The notes beneath the pieces were generated by a model. It saw only the letters and a program-made list of their open reading frames with translations. It ran no database searches and was not told the origin of the DNA. DNA of 64,000 bases from Algoriphagus litoralis (GTDB lineage: Bacteria > Bacteroidota > Bacteroidia > Cytophagales > Cyclobacteriaceae), in NCBI RefSeq assembly GCF_003259255.1, contig NZ_QGOL01000002.1:248001-312000 (forward strand), in the 5' to 3' direction. Position 1 is the stretch's first letter. The number at the start of each line of letters is the position of its first letter. Below are positions 53,275-62,515 of the stretch, piece by piece. Position numbers and translations under genes: made by a program.

Positions 53275-54399
53275 ATGATGAAAAAACTAGCGGTAATTCT
53301 ATTTATTCCTATTCTATTATCCTGTGGAGAAAATTCATCTGAAAAATCGGAATCTGGAAACGTATTGGAGTCTTTGACTTATTCAGTAGATACAGTGGTG
53401 ATTGATGCCAAGGAAGAGTTTCTCTTCATTCAGTGGGGACTGCTAGGCTCGGTGGTCACCCGTGATCTGAAGCAGTTGTATAATTTCAACCAAAAGGATT
53501 TTAAACTGGAGCAGATTGACTTGGATAGTCGGACTCTAATAAATAAAGTATCCTTGGAACGAGAGGGGCCACTTGGAACTGGGGATTCTCAATTGATCCA
53601 GCTGGACAAAGCCGGAAACATCTATTTCATCGGCATGTGGGAGCTTCGGATTTTCAATCCAAGCCTGGACTCAATGACCTTGTTCAAGTTGAATCCGGAC
53701 ACGCTGAGCGGTCTGGATCCAGATGATGCGGTGGGTTCTGAGGCACTCGTGACCGCAGATGGCAAATCCTTTATTACCACCTATTTTTCCAAAGAACAGA
53801 CGCAGGCGGGGATGTTGGTGATTTCTCTGGAAGATCTTTCTACCAAAAAGTACCCCTTTGACCTCGGTGAAAAATTGGAGCCCTTTCGATTTACCTTGCT
53901 TGAAGATGGCAAGGTGAGAGCGAGTACCATGGAACGGATTTATTTGACAGAATTGGATCAAAATGTTCTCATTTCCTCTGCACACTTCAATGAGGCCTAC
54001 GTCTTAGATCTTAGCCAGGACACCTTGATGGTGAAAAGACACCACGCTCAGCTTACCGCCAATGAAAAGACAAAGCCACAAAAGTCAACTGCCGACTCCT
54101 TCGAGGAATTGGAGGAAATCCTGGCAGAAACCGGAAAACAAGTCCGCTTTGGAAGCTATGTGTATGACCCATCACAAAAGCAGGTTTGGAGATTTTCTCG
54201 GGTGATGGAAAGTGAGCTGGAAGGAAAAAAGACCTATAAAAATGTCGTTACCCTTTTTGACTCAGAACTGAATCAAGTTGGCGAAACAGTGCTCCCGATT
54301 TTCCCGGAGATACCCTTTTTCTTCAAAGACGGCAAGCTTTGGTCCTTTGTTAATGTGGAAGATGAGCTGGGTTTTGCAGTGATGGATTTTAAATTTTAA
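53275..54399 (+). CDS. DUF4221-type lipoprotein 2 of 3
   Basis: 374 residues; lipobox PILLSC with Cys17. It starts ATGATG, so either methionine could be used. The linker NSSEKSESGN is identical to that of gene 1, then SVDTVVIDAKEEFLFIQW and the same beta-rich fold. The C-terminal FVNVEDELGFAVMDFKF is nearly identical to gene 1 (YVNVEDELGFAVMDFKF), while the middle is clearly diverged. The start is 1 base after gene 1, and gene 3 follows after 4 bases. Confidence 0.72.
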   Translation: MMKKLAVILFIPILLSCGENSSEKSESGNVLESLTYSVDTVVIDAKEEFLFIQWGLLGSVVTRDLKQLYNFNQKDFKLEQIDLDSRTLINKVSLEREGPLGTGDSQLIQLDKAGNIYFIGMWELRIFNPSLDSMTLFKLNPDTLSGLDPDDAVGSEALVTADGKSFITTYFSKEQTQAGMLVISLEDLSTKKYPFDLGEKLEPFRFTLLEDGKVRASTMERIYLTELDQNVLISSAHFNEAYVLDLSQDTLMVKRHHAQLTANEKTKPQKSTADSFEELEEILAETGKQVRFGSYVYDPSQKQVWRFSRVMESELEGKKTYKNVVTLFDSELNQVGETVLPIFPEIPFFFKDGKLWSFVNVEDELGFAVMDFKF

Positions 54400-54403
54400 G
54401 ACT

Positions 54404-55525
54404 ATGAAAAACGTAATTTTCTTATTCCTTATCTCAGGATTCGCTTCTTGTTCTTCTGAAAAAAAACCAGCTGAGCGACAAACCCTCGACTTTACGGTGG
54501 AGCTTGACACAATTAAAGTCGATGCCGGAGAGGAGCTACTTTATGTCAATTGGAGTCTCTCTTCCTCGGGGGAGTCACCTGATGGAAAATACCTCTTTAA
54601 TTTCAAGCGAGCTAAACCCATTGCCTTGGAGGTGATCAATCTGGAAAACCTTAGCCTCGAAAAGGTCATTCTCATGGAACTGGAAGGGCCTAACGGCTTA
54701 GGCACGGAGTATATTTCAAAGATCCATCTTACCCCTAGCGGAAGCTTTATTTTTCTGGATGGTTATCAGGTTTCTACCTTTGATGATCAACTTAATAAAG
54801 TCAGCACGTACCGATTAGATAAGGAAGAGTTCATTCTCAAATCACTACCAGAAGGAAAAAGAATTTGGCTCGATCAGGCTATATCGGGTGATGGGAAAAA
54901 ATTAGCGGCATTCTATGGAGGGCAACAAATGACCGATCCGAAAGAAGGTGTGATTGTGGTTGATTTTGATGCACAAGCAGCCAGGATTTTCCCGATGGAA
55001 TCCTTAAGTTCTTGGTTAAAATATCAGACGACTTTCCTCTACAATGGGGAACATCCCATGAATGCCATTTTTCCACCAGCCAATCTCTTGATGAAGGGTG
55101 ACTCGATCATTTTCTCAATTGCAGCAGAAAATAAGGTTTACTTTTTGGATCTGAATACTGACTCAATCAGCACTAATACCTATGAAAGTCAGTTTACCAG
55201 TCAGATTTCGCAGAAAGTATTTCCTCAAACAGTAGATGCTGAGGAGGAATTCCAGAAAATTTCAACAGAAAAATTAAATGAAGTACGCTATGGAAATTTT
55301 CTTTTTGACGAAAAAAATCAGGTTTACTGGAGAATTACACTAGAGTCTCCAAAGGCAGTGCTTACCGTATTTTCATCTGATTTCAAGCAACTAGGCGAAG
55401 TACTGTTGGATGAGAGTTTTAAACTGCCCTCAAAGGTTTTCATTCGGGATGGTATGATTTACACCTTTCTCAATCAGGACGACGAGGTGTACTTTGTGAG
55501 GCTGAAGCCCAATTTTGAGAATTAA
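54404..55525 (+). CDS. DUF4221-type lipoprotein 3 of 3
   Basis: 373 residues; lipobox GFASC with Cys16. It keeps the family start FTVELDTIKVDAGEELLYVNWSLSS and the beta-rich pattern but has a different linker (SSEKKPAERQ) and a divergent C-terminus (FLNQDDEVYFVRLKPNFEN). It is thus an older paralogue of the other two. The stop overlaps the convergent HD-domain gene by 4 bases. Confidence 0.72.
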   Translation: MKNVIFLFLISGFASCSSEKKPAERQTLDFTVELDTIKVDAGEELLYVNWSLSSSGESPDGKYLFNFKRAKPIALEVINLENLSLEKVILMELEGPNGLGTEYISKIHLTPSGSFIFLDGYQVSTFDDQLNKVSTYRLDKEEFILKSLPEGKRIWLDQAISGDGKKLAAFYGGQQMTDPKEGVIVVDFDAQAARIFPMESLSSWLKYQTTFLYNGEHPMNAIFPPANLLMKGDSIIFSIAAENKVYFLDLNTDSISTNTYESQFTSQISQKVFPQTVDAEEEFQKISTEKLNEVRYGNFLFDEKNQVYWRITLESPKAVLTVFSSDFKQLGEVLLDESFKLPSKVFIRDGMIYTFLNQDDEVYFVRLKPNFEN

Positions 55526-56103
55526 ACCACCCCCAGCCTTTTCTTCACCGTCAGGAGGTTTTCCTGCTTTTTAGGCTCGCGGTGCTTTTGGCAGTACTGG
55601 GTGTGAAAGTGATGCTTTTGCATAAATACCAGTTGCAGTTCATCCCAGGCCTGTTCCGTAAAATCAGGGTTGAAGTGCTTCAACTCCTCGAAAAGTGTTT
55701 TGCCTATTTTCTCAAATTGATCTGTACCCAAATATTCCAGATCCGCATCTGCAATGATCTTTTCCAACAGATTGGTGGGGCTTTGAGGAATCTTGGTAGC
55801 CATGATCATTCCACAGATTTTATCCAATTCTGCACCGGAATAGGCTCCTTCGAGATAGCTTTTGGCGATTTTGCACCCTTTTTCTTCGTGGTCTTTGGGA
55901 TTGTCAATGAAGCCTGTATCGTGAAAAAGTGCCGCAAGCTTCAATAAATGGAGTTCTTCGTCTGATAGCTGGTGCTCCTTACCCAAAAAAATCACTTGCT
56001 TGATCACATAGGCAGTATGGTCGAGATTATGATAGGTCAGATGTTTTGGCAGCTTGGCCAAAATTTCCTGATAGACCGTATGTTGGATTTCCTCAAATTC
56101 CAT
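55522..56103 (-). CDS. HD-domain phosphohydrolase-like protein
   Basis: 193 residues. The metal-binding HD superfamily pattern is visible: HNLDHTAYVI (first His), ALFHDTGFID (His-Asp), and a later IADADLEYLG (Asp). Members hydrolyse nucleotides or cyclic dinucleotides; the substrate here is not evident. The ATG shares one base with the YitT gene's stop, so the two are translationally coupled. Its stop overlaps the third DUF4221 gene by 4 bases in convergent orientation. Confidence 0.86.
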   Translation of the reverse strand: MEFEEIQHTVYQEILAKLPKHLTYHNLDHTAYVIKQVIFLGKEHQLSDEELHLLKLAALFHDTGFIDNPKDHEEKGCKIAKSYLEGAYSGAELDKICGMIMATKIPQSPTNLLEKIIADADLEYLGTDQFEKIGKTLFEELKHFNPDFTEQAWDELQLVFMQKHHFHTQYCQKHREPKKQENLLTVKKRLGVV

Positions 56104-56996
56104 CAGCTGTGTTTTTTACCGACCCGTTTGATAACCCCTCCCCTGACTTCCTTGATCGTCTGAACATAAAAGAATGCTTTTGGGTCTATGTGTTGAATTG
56201 CCTCTTTTATTCGATGTACTTCCAGTCGCGTGACTACTGTCATGATGATATCGCAGGGATGCTTGATGTGGAAAGTTTCTGGAAGATAACCTCTTTCTCC
56301 TTTATATACAGAAATCGCCTTGCCAAATTCCTTGACAATAAGCTCTTTCACTTTATCATCCTCTCTGGATATGATCGTCAGAGCCGTATATTCCTCAAAG
56401 CCCTCCACCACATAATCGGTCATTTTGATTGCGGTGAAGTAAGTCAGAATAGAATATAAAGCAGCCTCTGTGCCAAAGTATACCGCTGCAACAAGCATAA
56501 TGATCGAATTGAGAAATACAGTGATCTCACTGCCTGAAAAGGCCGAATTTTTCTGAAAAAACTCCGTGATCACTTCAAATCCATCAATCAATCCTCCTCC
56601 TCGGATTATGAGTCCAATTCCCGTTCCCATCAATACCCCTCCAAAAACCGCAATCAGCAGTTTATCATTGGTGATCGGTTCGATCTCCATAAAATGAAGG
56701 ACAATCGTCAGAAGAAAAACGGAAAATGCAGACTGCACAGCGAAGGTTTTTCCGATCATTTTCCATCCTATCCAGAGGAAAGGAATATTTATCAGGACCA
56801 AAAGGAGGTTTAGATCCACACCAAAATTAAGGTTCACGATAATGGCTATACCAGTCACTCCTCCATCCAGGAATTTGTTTGGGAGCATAAACGCTTCTAA
56901 AGCTACCGCAGCGCAAAATACACCCGTGATGATGTAAAAAAGTGACGCTGGATCAAAGATGGCTTTCCAATCGATGTTTTGTCTGGATGATATCAT
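56103..56996 (-). CDS. YitT family membrane protein (DUF2179)
   Basis: 297 residues from the ATG at 56996; a TTG three codons upstream is less likely. Five or six hydrophobic helices with GVTGIAIIVN and LIIRGGGLIDGFEVI match the YitT pattern. The C-terminal cytoplasmic DUF2179 domain follows (~205-290; LTIISREDDKVKELI...TVVTRLEVHRIKEAI). Transport function is suspected but not established in the family. It overlaps the HD gene by one base (its stop is the HD gene's first base). Confidence 0.9.
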   Translation of the reverse strand: MISSRQNIDWKAIFDPASLFYIITGVFCAAVALEAFMLPNKFLDGGVTGIAIIVNLNFGVDLNLLLVLINIPFLWIGWKMIGKTFAVQSAFSVFLLTIVLHFMEIEPITNDKLLIAVFGGVLMGTGIGLIIRGGGLIDGFEVITEFFQKNSAFSGSEITVFLNSIIMLVAAVYFGTEAALYSILTYFTAIKMTDYVVEGFEEYTALTIISREDDKVKELIVKEFGKAISVYKGERGYLPETFHIKHPCDIIMTVVTRLEVHRIKEAIQHIDPKAFFYVQTIKEVRGGVIKRVGKKHS

Positions 56997-57145
56997 TCCA
57001 AACAAGGGTTAAAAAAGTTCATATTTTGGTGGATTCTCATTTTTTGTAAAATTTAAGCAAATTCCCAGTTTGCCCAAATTTCCCTCAGCGGAAACTTTAA
57101 GGAATGTTGGAATTATCTTGATTTTACTACAATTAGCACTGAAAA

Positions 57146-57748
57146 TTAGCCTAATCGCGGTAAACTGAGCTTGTATTTCATGGCAATCATCCGAATACTG
57201 ATGATCAAAGACATGGAGATAAGCATATTGTAGTTTCGGTCAAGACCAAAGTGCTCCAACACCAAGTACATGATCGCTCCAACAAGGCAGGCTGAAGCGT
57301 AGATTTCTTTCCTGAAAAGGATCGGAATCTCATTCGTGAGGGTGTCCCGAATCACCCCACCCATCACTGCCGAAAACATCCCCATAATCGCAGCGATCTC
57401 AGGCCTGACTCCAAGGCTTAGCGCTTTCTCCACACCCAGCACAGTGAAAAAACCAATTCCCAGCGTATCAAACAGAAAGAAAGTTTTGCGGAGCCGGCTG
57501 AGAATAGAAGGGAATAAAAATGCAGTCAAGATTCCAACAAGTATGGCATAGAGCACTTGGACATTGCCTATCCAGACAAGGGGATAACTGTCCAGTAAAA
57601 TATCACGAAGCGTACCACCGCCTATCGCTGTAATAAATCCAGTAAATCCCGCCCCAAAAAGATCATGTTCTTTTTCCCGAATAGCCAATGCTCCTGATAT
57701 CGCAAAGACGAAGGTACCGGTGAGTTCGAGGCCGTATTGAAGATCCAT
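57146..57748 (-). CDS. TRIC-like trimeric cation channel (UPF0126)
   Basis: 200 residues, six to seven hydrophobic helices arranged as two UPF0126 repeats. Repeat 1 has TFVFAISGALAIREKEHDLFGAGFTGFITAIGGGTLRDILL, and repeat 2 has KALSLGVRPEIAAIMGMFSAVMGGVIRDTLTNEIP. The paired GGGTLRD / GGVIRD motifs are those of prokaryotic TRIC channels, which form trimeric cation pores. It is separated from YitT by 149 bases. Confidence 0.92.
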   Translation of the reverse strand: MDLQYGLELTGTFVFAISGALAIREKEHDLFGAGFTGFITAIGGGTLRDILLDSYPLVWIGNVQVLYAILVGILTAFLFPSILSRLRKTFFLFDTLGIGFFTVLGVEKALSLGVRPEIAAIMGMFSAVMGGVIRDTLTNEIPILFRKEIYASACLVGAIMYLVLEHFGLDRNYNMLISMSLIISIRMIAMKYKLSLPRLG

Positions 57749-57847
57749 GGAATAAAAGGTTTGTGAAAAGTTAAGGGATTGGAATAAAAGTACTGCTGGG
57801 TCAGTCTGAAGAAATTTGTTAAAATCTAGGTCCGAAGCCTTTTCCTT

Positions 57848-58474
57848 CTAAAGGCTTCCAGCTTCTTTTTCCAATACAAAAACACCCATCGCACGTTGTC
57901 CATGTACCAAGACTGACTTTGGGTTTTCAAGATGCCGAAAGCCCATTTTTTCTAAGTTATCCACATGTACTTGGGTTAGCAAAAACCGCTCTGATCCTTC
58001 AGGAAGCAGGAAATTCCCATTTTCCAGCGCTTGACTTTCCTCCAAAATCCCCCCAAAACCAGTCGTCATTCGAAACCAAAATATGCCACCCGGTTTGAGT
58101 ACTCGATAGATCTCTGAGATCATTTGCCAGAAGTTATCCACACTGTCAGCAAAGTGCAAGACCGCCGAGCAAATCACCGCATCAAAAGCTCCTGCATGAA
58201 ATGGAATGTCTTCTAGTCTCCCCACTTGAAATCTGTGTGCATCAAATTCGGGATTTAAGCTTTTGGACAGGTATCTACAATATTGAATCGCCATTTCATT
58301 CGGATCAATGCCAAAAATCGGATAGCCTTTATTGATGAAATAGACTGCATTTCTACCTTCGCCGCAACCTGCATCCAGAATTTTCATTTCCTTGGTAAAT
58401 CGACCCTTCAGTATCTGATCCAATAGGTAGATATCCACATTCCCTAAAAGCCGATTGAGTTCAGTTACTTCCAT
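57848..58474 (-). CDS. Class I SAM-dependent methyltransferase
   Basis: 208 residues. SAM-binding motif I ILDAGCGEGRNAVYF (residues ~34-48), acidic loop GIDPNEMAIQYCR, VGRLEDIPFHAGAFDAVICSAVLHF (motif II region), RVLKPGGIFWFRM. No substrate feature beyond the Rossmann core, so the acceptor is unknown. It overlaps the 3' end of the patatin gene by 14 bases, suggesting co-translation. Confidence 0.9.
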   Translation of the reverse strand: MEVTELNRLLGNVDIYLLDQILKGRFTKEMKILDAGCGEGRNAVYFINKGYPIFGIDPNEMAIQYCRYLSKSLNPEFDAHRFQVGRLEDIPFHAGAFDAVICSAVLHFADSVDNFWQMISEIYRVLKPGGIFWFRMTTGFGGILEESQALENGNFLLPEGSERFLLTQVHVDNLEKMGFRHLENPKSVLVHGQRAMGVFVLEKEAGSL

Positions 58475-59363
58475 TTTCCAATTGGTCCAGGGCTTCTTTT
58501 GTTTTTTGACGACCGATTTCTATCATTTCTGCCGCACGGTGAAATTCCAGCGTTCCAGCCTGTTTTCGAGAGATTCGAACCATCATATCGACCGGATATT
58601 TTTCGATCAACAACTGACAAAAACGGTCTTGAAGCAAATCAAAAGATCTGGTGATCAAATTTAGGGAGGAAAGTGAACTTGGTTTTTCTTCTTTTTCCGC
58701 CTCAGGAAAATAGGAGCTCATCTTGATGCGGTAATCTTTTAGCCAACTTGGAAGGGTAAGAAAGCGGTTTCCCTCCTCATCCCTTTTGGGAGGCTGAATG
58801 TAATGTGAGTCGGGACCATTGACCTCTACCACGATCAGCAGGCGGTTTTTATGGTTTGAAATCAGGGAAATCGGAACGGGATTCAGCACACCACCATCTA
58901 TAAATTCATGCCGATGATGCCGAGCAGGTTGGAATACGGACGGAATACTTCCCGATGCCCGAATCGCTGCATAGAGGCTTCCCTCACGGAAAATTACCTC
59001 TTCACCGCTTTTGTAATCTACCGCATTGCAGGAAAATGGTATGCTCAGATCTTCGATCTGACAGTCTTTGACTACTTTCTTCAGGGCATTGTAGACTTTT
59101 TCACCTTTGATAAAACCTCGGCTCGAAAAGGTGAAATCCATCAAAGAAAAGACATCCAGGCGATCCAGATTGCAGATCCAATCCTTGAATTCGGACATTT
59201 TTCCTGCAGCATACATGCCCCCTACCAACGCTCCGGCAGAGCACCCGGCAATCTCAGCGATCTCATAACCACGGTTTTCCAGCTCCTCGATCACGCCGAC
59301 GTGCGCCAATCCCCTTGCCCCACCACTGCTCAAAACCAATGAAACTGTTTTCTTTTTTGACAT
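58461..59363 (-). CDS. Patatin-like phospholipase
   Basis: 300 residues. Oxyanion hole SSGGARGLAHVGVIE near residue 12, nucleophile elbow IAGCSAGALVGG (GxSxG with Ser ~43), catalytic Asp in EFIDGGVLNPVP (DGG). It acts as a Ser-Asp dyad acyl hydrolase on phospholipids or other acyl lipids. No signal peptide or transmembrane helix is seen, so it is probably cytoplasmic or peripheral. The final residues overlap the methyltransferase start by 14 bases. Confidence 0.92.
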   Translation of the reverse strand: MSKKKTVSLVLSSGGARGLAHVGVIEELENRGYEIAEIAGCSAGALVGGMYAAGKMSEFKDWICNLDRLDVFSLMDFTFSSRGFIKGEKVYNALKKVVKDCQIEDLSIPFSCNAVDYKSGEEVIFREGSLYAAIRASGSIPSVFQPARHHRHEFIDGGVLNPVPISLISNHKNRLLIVVEVNGPDSHYIQPPKRDEEGNRFLTLPSWLKDYRIKMSSYFPEAEKEEKPSSLSSLNLITRSFDLLQDRFCQLLIEKYPVDMMVRISRKQAGTLEFHRAAEMIEIGRQKTKEALDQLENGSN

Positions 59364-59423
59364 ATCTTTAAGGACTGAAAAAACTATCTTTCCGACGAAA
59401 AATTATTAACGAAATTAAGCATT

Positions 59424-59846
59424 ATGAGCGAATTTAAACCCTTTCACCTCGCATTCCCTATTCGGGATATTGCCGAAACCCGCGAATTCTATGGTGATTT
59501 GCTGGGATGCGAGATCGGTCGTAGTACTGATAAATGGATCGACTTCAACTTCTTTGGGCATCAGCTATCTGCCCATATCAAGCCTGAGGAACTTGCGAAT
59601 GCCAAGACCAATGAAGTCGATGGGAAAAATGTACCTGTCAGACATTTTGGAGCAATTTTGGGCTGGGAAGAATGGCACGAACTCGCTGAAAAACTGAAAG
59701 CGAATGGGACAAAGTTTGTCATTGAGCCTTATATCCGTTTCCAAGGCGAAGTGGGTGAGCAGGCAACCATGTTTTTCTTGGATCCTTGTGGAAATGCACT
59801 GGAATTTAAGTCCTTCCAAGATCCCTCTCAAATCTTTGCCAAATAA
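59424..59846 (+). CDS. VOC family protein (glyoxalase/dioxygenase fold)
   Basis: 140 residues. Two beta-alpha-beta-beta-beta modules typical of vicinal oxygen chelate proteins: [22 protein letters not shown] with a first metal His, and [15 protein letters not shown] with the metal Glu. Middle [13 protein letters not shown] supplies another candidate His. The family includes glyoxalases and extradiol dioxygenases; this member's substrate is unknown. It precedes the AOS-like gene by 8 bases, so they may be co-transcribed. Confidence 0.9.
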   Translation: MSEFKPFHLAFPIRDIAETREFYGDLLGCEIGRSTDKWIDFNFFGHQLSAHIKPEELANAKTNEVDGKNVPVRHFGAILGWEEWHELAEKLKANGTKFVIEPYIRFQGEVGEQATMFFLDPCGNALEFKSFQDPSQIFAK

Positions 59847-59854
59847 ATTCAGTT

Positions 59855-60913
59855 TTGAAAAACTACTACCTGGACACCGGAGTCGGTCGTATGATCGAGA
59901 TAGATGGAAGAGACTATTTCTATTTCAGCGGGACTTCCTATCTAGGCATGGCTCAGGACATGGATTTCTTGGATGTTTTAGCCAATAACCTTTTTGAGTT
60001 CGGAGCAAACCACGGCCAAAGTAGAAATAACAATATTCGACTTCGGGTATTTGATGAATTTGAGGAGTCTTTTGCTTTTGCTGTGAATGCAGAAGAAGCA
60101 GCAGTATTCAGCTCCGGATATCTTGCAGGGATTGCTGCATCCAAGTCCTTAGCTCATGAAGCAGAGGAAATTTGGATCGCACCGGATTCGCATTCGGCTA
60201 TTGTTCCAGATAATTTTAAACCCGCCATGCAATTAGATTTTTTACAATGGAAAAATGAGTGCTTGGCGAAAGCTGAGCAGCTTTCTCCTCGAAAAATTTT
60301 GATCATTGGAAATGCCTTGGACCCAATCCGCTGTGAGATTCATGACTATGGCTGGGTCAGTGAAATCGCTAAAAAGCATCAGGTAGCTCAGCTCATCGAT
60401 GATAGCCATGCCTTTGGCACGCTTGGACCAAGCATCTATGGTACGTTTGCCCAGTACGCTGACCCTCGTATTGATTTAATGGTTTCAGGTTCTTTGGGAA
60501 AAGGTTTGGGCTTGCCTGCAGGAATCATATTGGGGTCTTCAGCGCAAATTCAAAAAATCAAACAAACCCCTTTATTTGGAGGGGCTTCCCCAGGTTCACC
60601 AGCTCATTTACAGACTTTTTTGGAACTGGAAGATCGGTATTTGGAGAAAAAAGCCTGGCTAAAGCAAGCTTGTGAACTCTTTGCCAATGAAACTGCGAAT
60701 ATTTCCCAAATCAAAGGCAGCAAGCTGTTTCCTGCCTTTGCATACTCAGAGGATTCTTGGGTGCGGGAATTCGAAAAGGCCGGAATTATCACCTCTTCCT
60801 TTGCTTATCCTACGTCCCAAAGTCCAAGTGTCAATCGGATTGTAATTTCCGGTTTTCATGAAAAGGAAGATTTGATGTATCTCAGTGGAATTATCCAAAA
60901 TCTTGCAAAATGA
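59855..60913 (+). CDS. PLP-dependent AOS-family acyltransferase-like enzyme
   Basis: 352 residues from TTG at 59855, only 8 bases after the VOC stop; the first ATG is codon 13 (59891). The fold-type I signature is FSGTSYLGMAQD, then EEAAVFSSGYLAGIAA, DDSHAFGTLG (PLP-stacking region) and SGSLGKGLGLPAGIIL with the Schiff-base Lys. This is the 8-amino-7-oxononanoate synthase/KBL family, which condenses an amino acid with an acyl-CoA or acyl-ACP. The enzyme is shorter than BioF (~385) and diverged, so BioF itself is unlikely. It overlaps the next gene by 4 bases (ATGA). Confidence 0.82.
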   Translation: MKNYYLDTGVGRMIEIDGRDYFYFSGTSYLGMAQDMDFLDVLANNLFEFGANHGQSRNNNIRLRVFDEFEESFAFAVNAEEAAVFSSGYLAGIAASKSLAHEAEEIWIAPDSHSAIVPDNFKPAMQLDFLQWKNECLAKAEQLSPRKILIIGNALDPIRCEIHDYGWVSEIAKKHQVAQLIDDSHAFGTLGPSIYGTFAQYADPRIDLMVSGSLGKGLGLPAGIILGSSAQIQKIKQTPLFGGASPGSPAHLQTFLELEDRYLEKKAWLKQACELFANETANISQIKGSKLFPAFAYSEDSWVREFEKAGIITSSFAYPTSQSPSVNRIVISGFHEKEDLMYLSGIIQNLAK

Positions 60914-62145
60914 CTAAACAACTAACTGTAATTCTGTCAGCCGTTTTTTTGCTATCCTCCTGTTCAGAAAAAGAGGATTTGCCTTTTCAATCCGGTTTGG
61001 AGAATTATCCTACCTTGAGCATGGTCTTGAAGGATTCCTCCAAATACCATGTGCAAATCCTGTATACCCAAATCGACCGAAACGAACACGCGAATCCTTT
61101 GATGACAACGTATGAGTTTAATCTGGATGATGAGCGCTACTTCTATCCTGCCTCTACGGTAAAGCTTCCGATTGCAATTTTAGCTTTGGAATGGCTGGAG
61201 GAGCAAAATATCGAAGGGCTGACCGCCAAGACGATCATGTTGACGGATTCTGTTAGACCATCACAATTTCCAGCTTTGGTGGACAGTACTTCCGAATCGG
61301 GACTACCGAGTATCGGCCATTACATCAAAAAGATTTTGCTGGTTTCGGATAACGATGCCTACAATCGGCTTTACGAATTGCTCGGACAGGATTACATCAA
61401 TCAGAAGCTAAAGGAAAAAGGCTTGAATCAAACCATGATCAATCACCGGCTTAGCATGCCGATGAGCCCGGAGGAAAACCGACAGTTTAACCCGATTCGG
61501 TTTGTGGATAAGTCGGGAAAAGTTATACTTGAAATCCCAGCACGGAGTACAGAAACAGTCTATTCAAATCCTGACCAACCTAAAATCGGGAAGGCATACT
61601 ACTCAGGAGATTCCCTGATCAATGAGCCGCTGGATTTTACGTACAAAAACAAATTTTCAATTTCGGATTTCGATGGGGTGGTAAAGCGGATTGTTTTTCC
61701 ACAGGCATTCCTTGGAGATGAGCGATTTACAATCAGTGAAGACCATCGAAATTTTATTTTGAAGTACATGAGCATGCTTCCAGCAGAGAGTGATTTTCCA
61801 AGTTATCCACAGGAAGAGTACACCGATAGCTATTCGAAATTTTTTAAGTTTGGGACAAATGAAAGTCCGATTCCAGCTCAATTCCGAATCTTCAACAAAA
61901 CAGGTTGGGCCTATGGACACTTGATTGATGGAAGCTATTTTGTGGATTTTGAAAATGGGGTAGAGTTTTTTGTCACAGCGGTGATCTACACTAATGAAAA
62001 TGAAACGCTCAATGACGATACCTATGAAACTGAAGAAATAGGCATGCCTTTTTTTGCGGAGTTGGGAGAGTATTTGTACCAAAGAGAGCTGAAGCGGAAA
62101 AAGCAGATTCCGGCGGATTTGAGTAGGTTTAGGTTTGAGTATTAG
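60910..62145 (+). CDS. Class A beta-lactamase-like lipoprotein (serine hydrolase)
   Basis: 411 residues; lipobox LLSSC with Cys19. PASTVKLPIAIL has the S-x-x-K pair, LLVSDNDAYNRLYELL the SDN-type motif, and FNKTGWAYGH a KTG box near the end. All three active-site motifs are thus intact. Such proteins may be D,D-peptidases, esterases or beta-lactamase relatives; at 411 residues it is longer than typical class A beta-lactamases (~290). The 4-base overlap (ATGA) with the AOS-like gene implies coupling. Confidence 0.85.
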   Translation: MTKQLTVILSAVFLLSSCSEKEDLPFQSGLENYPTLSMVLKDSSKYHVQILYTQIDRNEHANPLMTTYEFNLDDERYFYPASTVKLPIAILALEWLEEQNIEGLTAKTIMLTDSVRPSQFPALVDSTSESGLPSIGHYIKKILLVSDNDAYNRLYELLGQDYINQKLKEKGLNQTMINHRLSMPMSPEENRQFNPIRFVDKSGKVILEIPARSTETVYSNPDQPKIGKAYYSGDSLINEPLDFTYKNKFSISDFDGVVKRIVFPQAFLGDERFTISEDHRNFILKYMSMLPAESDFPSYPQEEYTDSYSKFFKFGTNESPIPAQFRIFNKTGWAYGHLIDGSYFVDFENGVEFFVTAVIYTNENETLNDDTYETEEIGMPFFAELGEYLYQRELKRKKQIPADLSRFRFEY

Positions 62146-62169
62146 TTGGATTGGAATAAAAATTGAAAA

Positions 62170-62439
62170 ATGGAAAGTGCGAAACCAAATGAGAAGAAGC
62201 GATATTTAAAAGCATTTTGGTGGATTATACTACTTTTAAGCCTTGCAGGAGTATTAAGCGACGGGATTATTGACTTGAATCAAGGATATGATTGGAGTTT
62301 TATCACCCAGCCAAAATCCTATCTTAAATTGATTTTTTTAATTGCATTCTGGTTACTAGGGTTTTATTTGTTGTTAGTCAGGCCGAAACTAAAAGGTGAA
62401 GAATCTGAATTTGAAAAAAGCAAAACGAAAAACTTTTAA
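62170..62439 (+). CDS. Small two-helix membrane protein, unknown
   Basis: 89 residues. Two hydrophobic segments (~13-31 FWWIILLLSLAGVLSDGII and ~55-75 LKLIFLIAFWLLGFYLLLV) with a basic N-terminus and a Lys/Glu-rich tail. No family was recognised. It starts 24 bases after the beta-lactamase-like gene and could share its transcript. Confidence 0.6.
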   Translation: MESAKPNEKKRYLKAFWWIILLLSLAGVLSDGIIDLNQGYDWSFITQPKSYLKLIFLIAFWLLGFYLLLVRPKLKGEESEFEKSKTKNF

Positions 62440-62515
62440 TCAGGGCACAATTTTGTTCAAAGATTTAAGTGGAGATTAGTTTTGATTTTTTGAATGAACT
62501 TTTAACTTTTAGACT

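Noticed and set aside
59855-60913. BioF (biotin synthesis) assignment
   Set aside because: No other biotin gene is nearby and the protein is shorter and diverged from BioF; only the family is supported.
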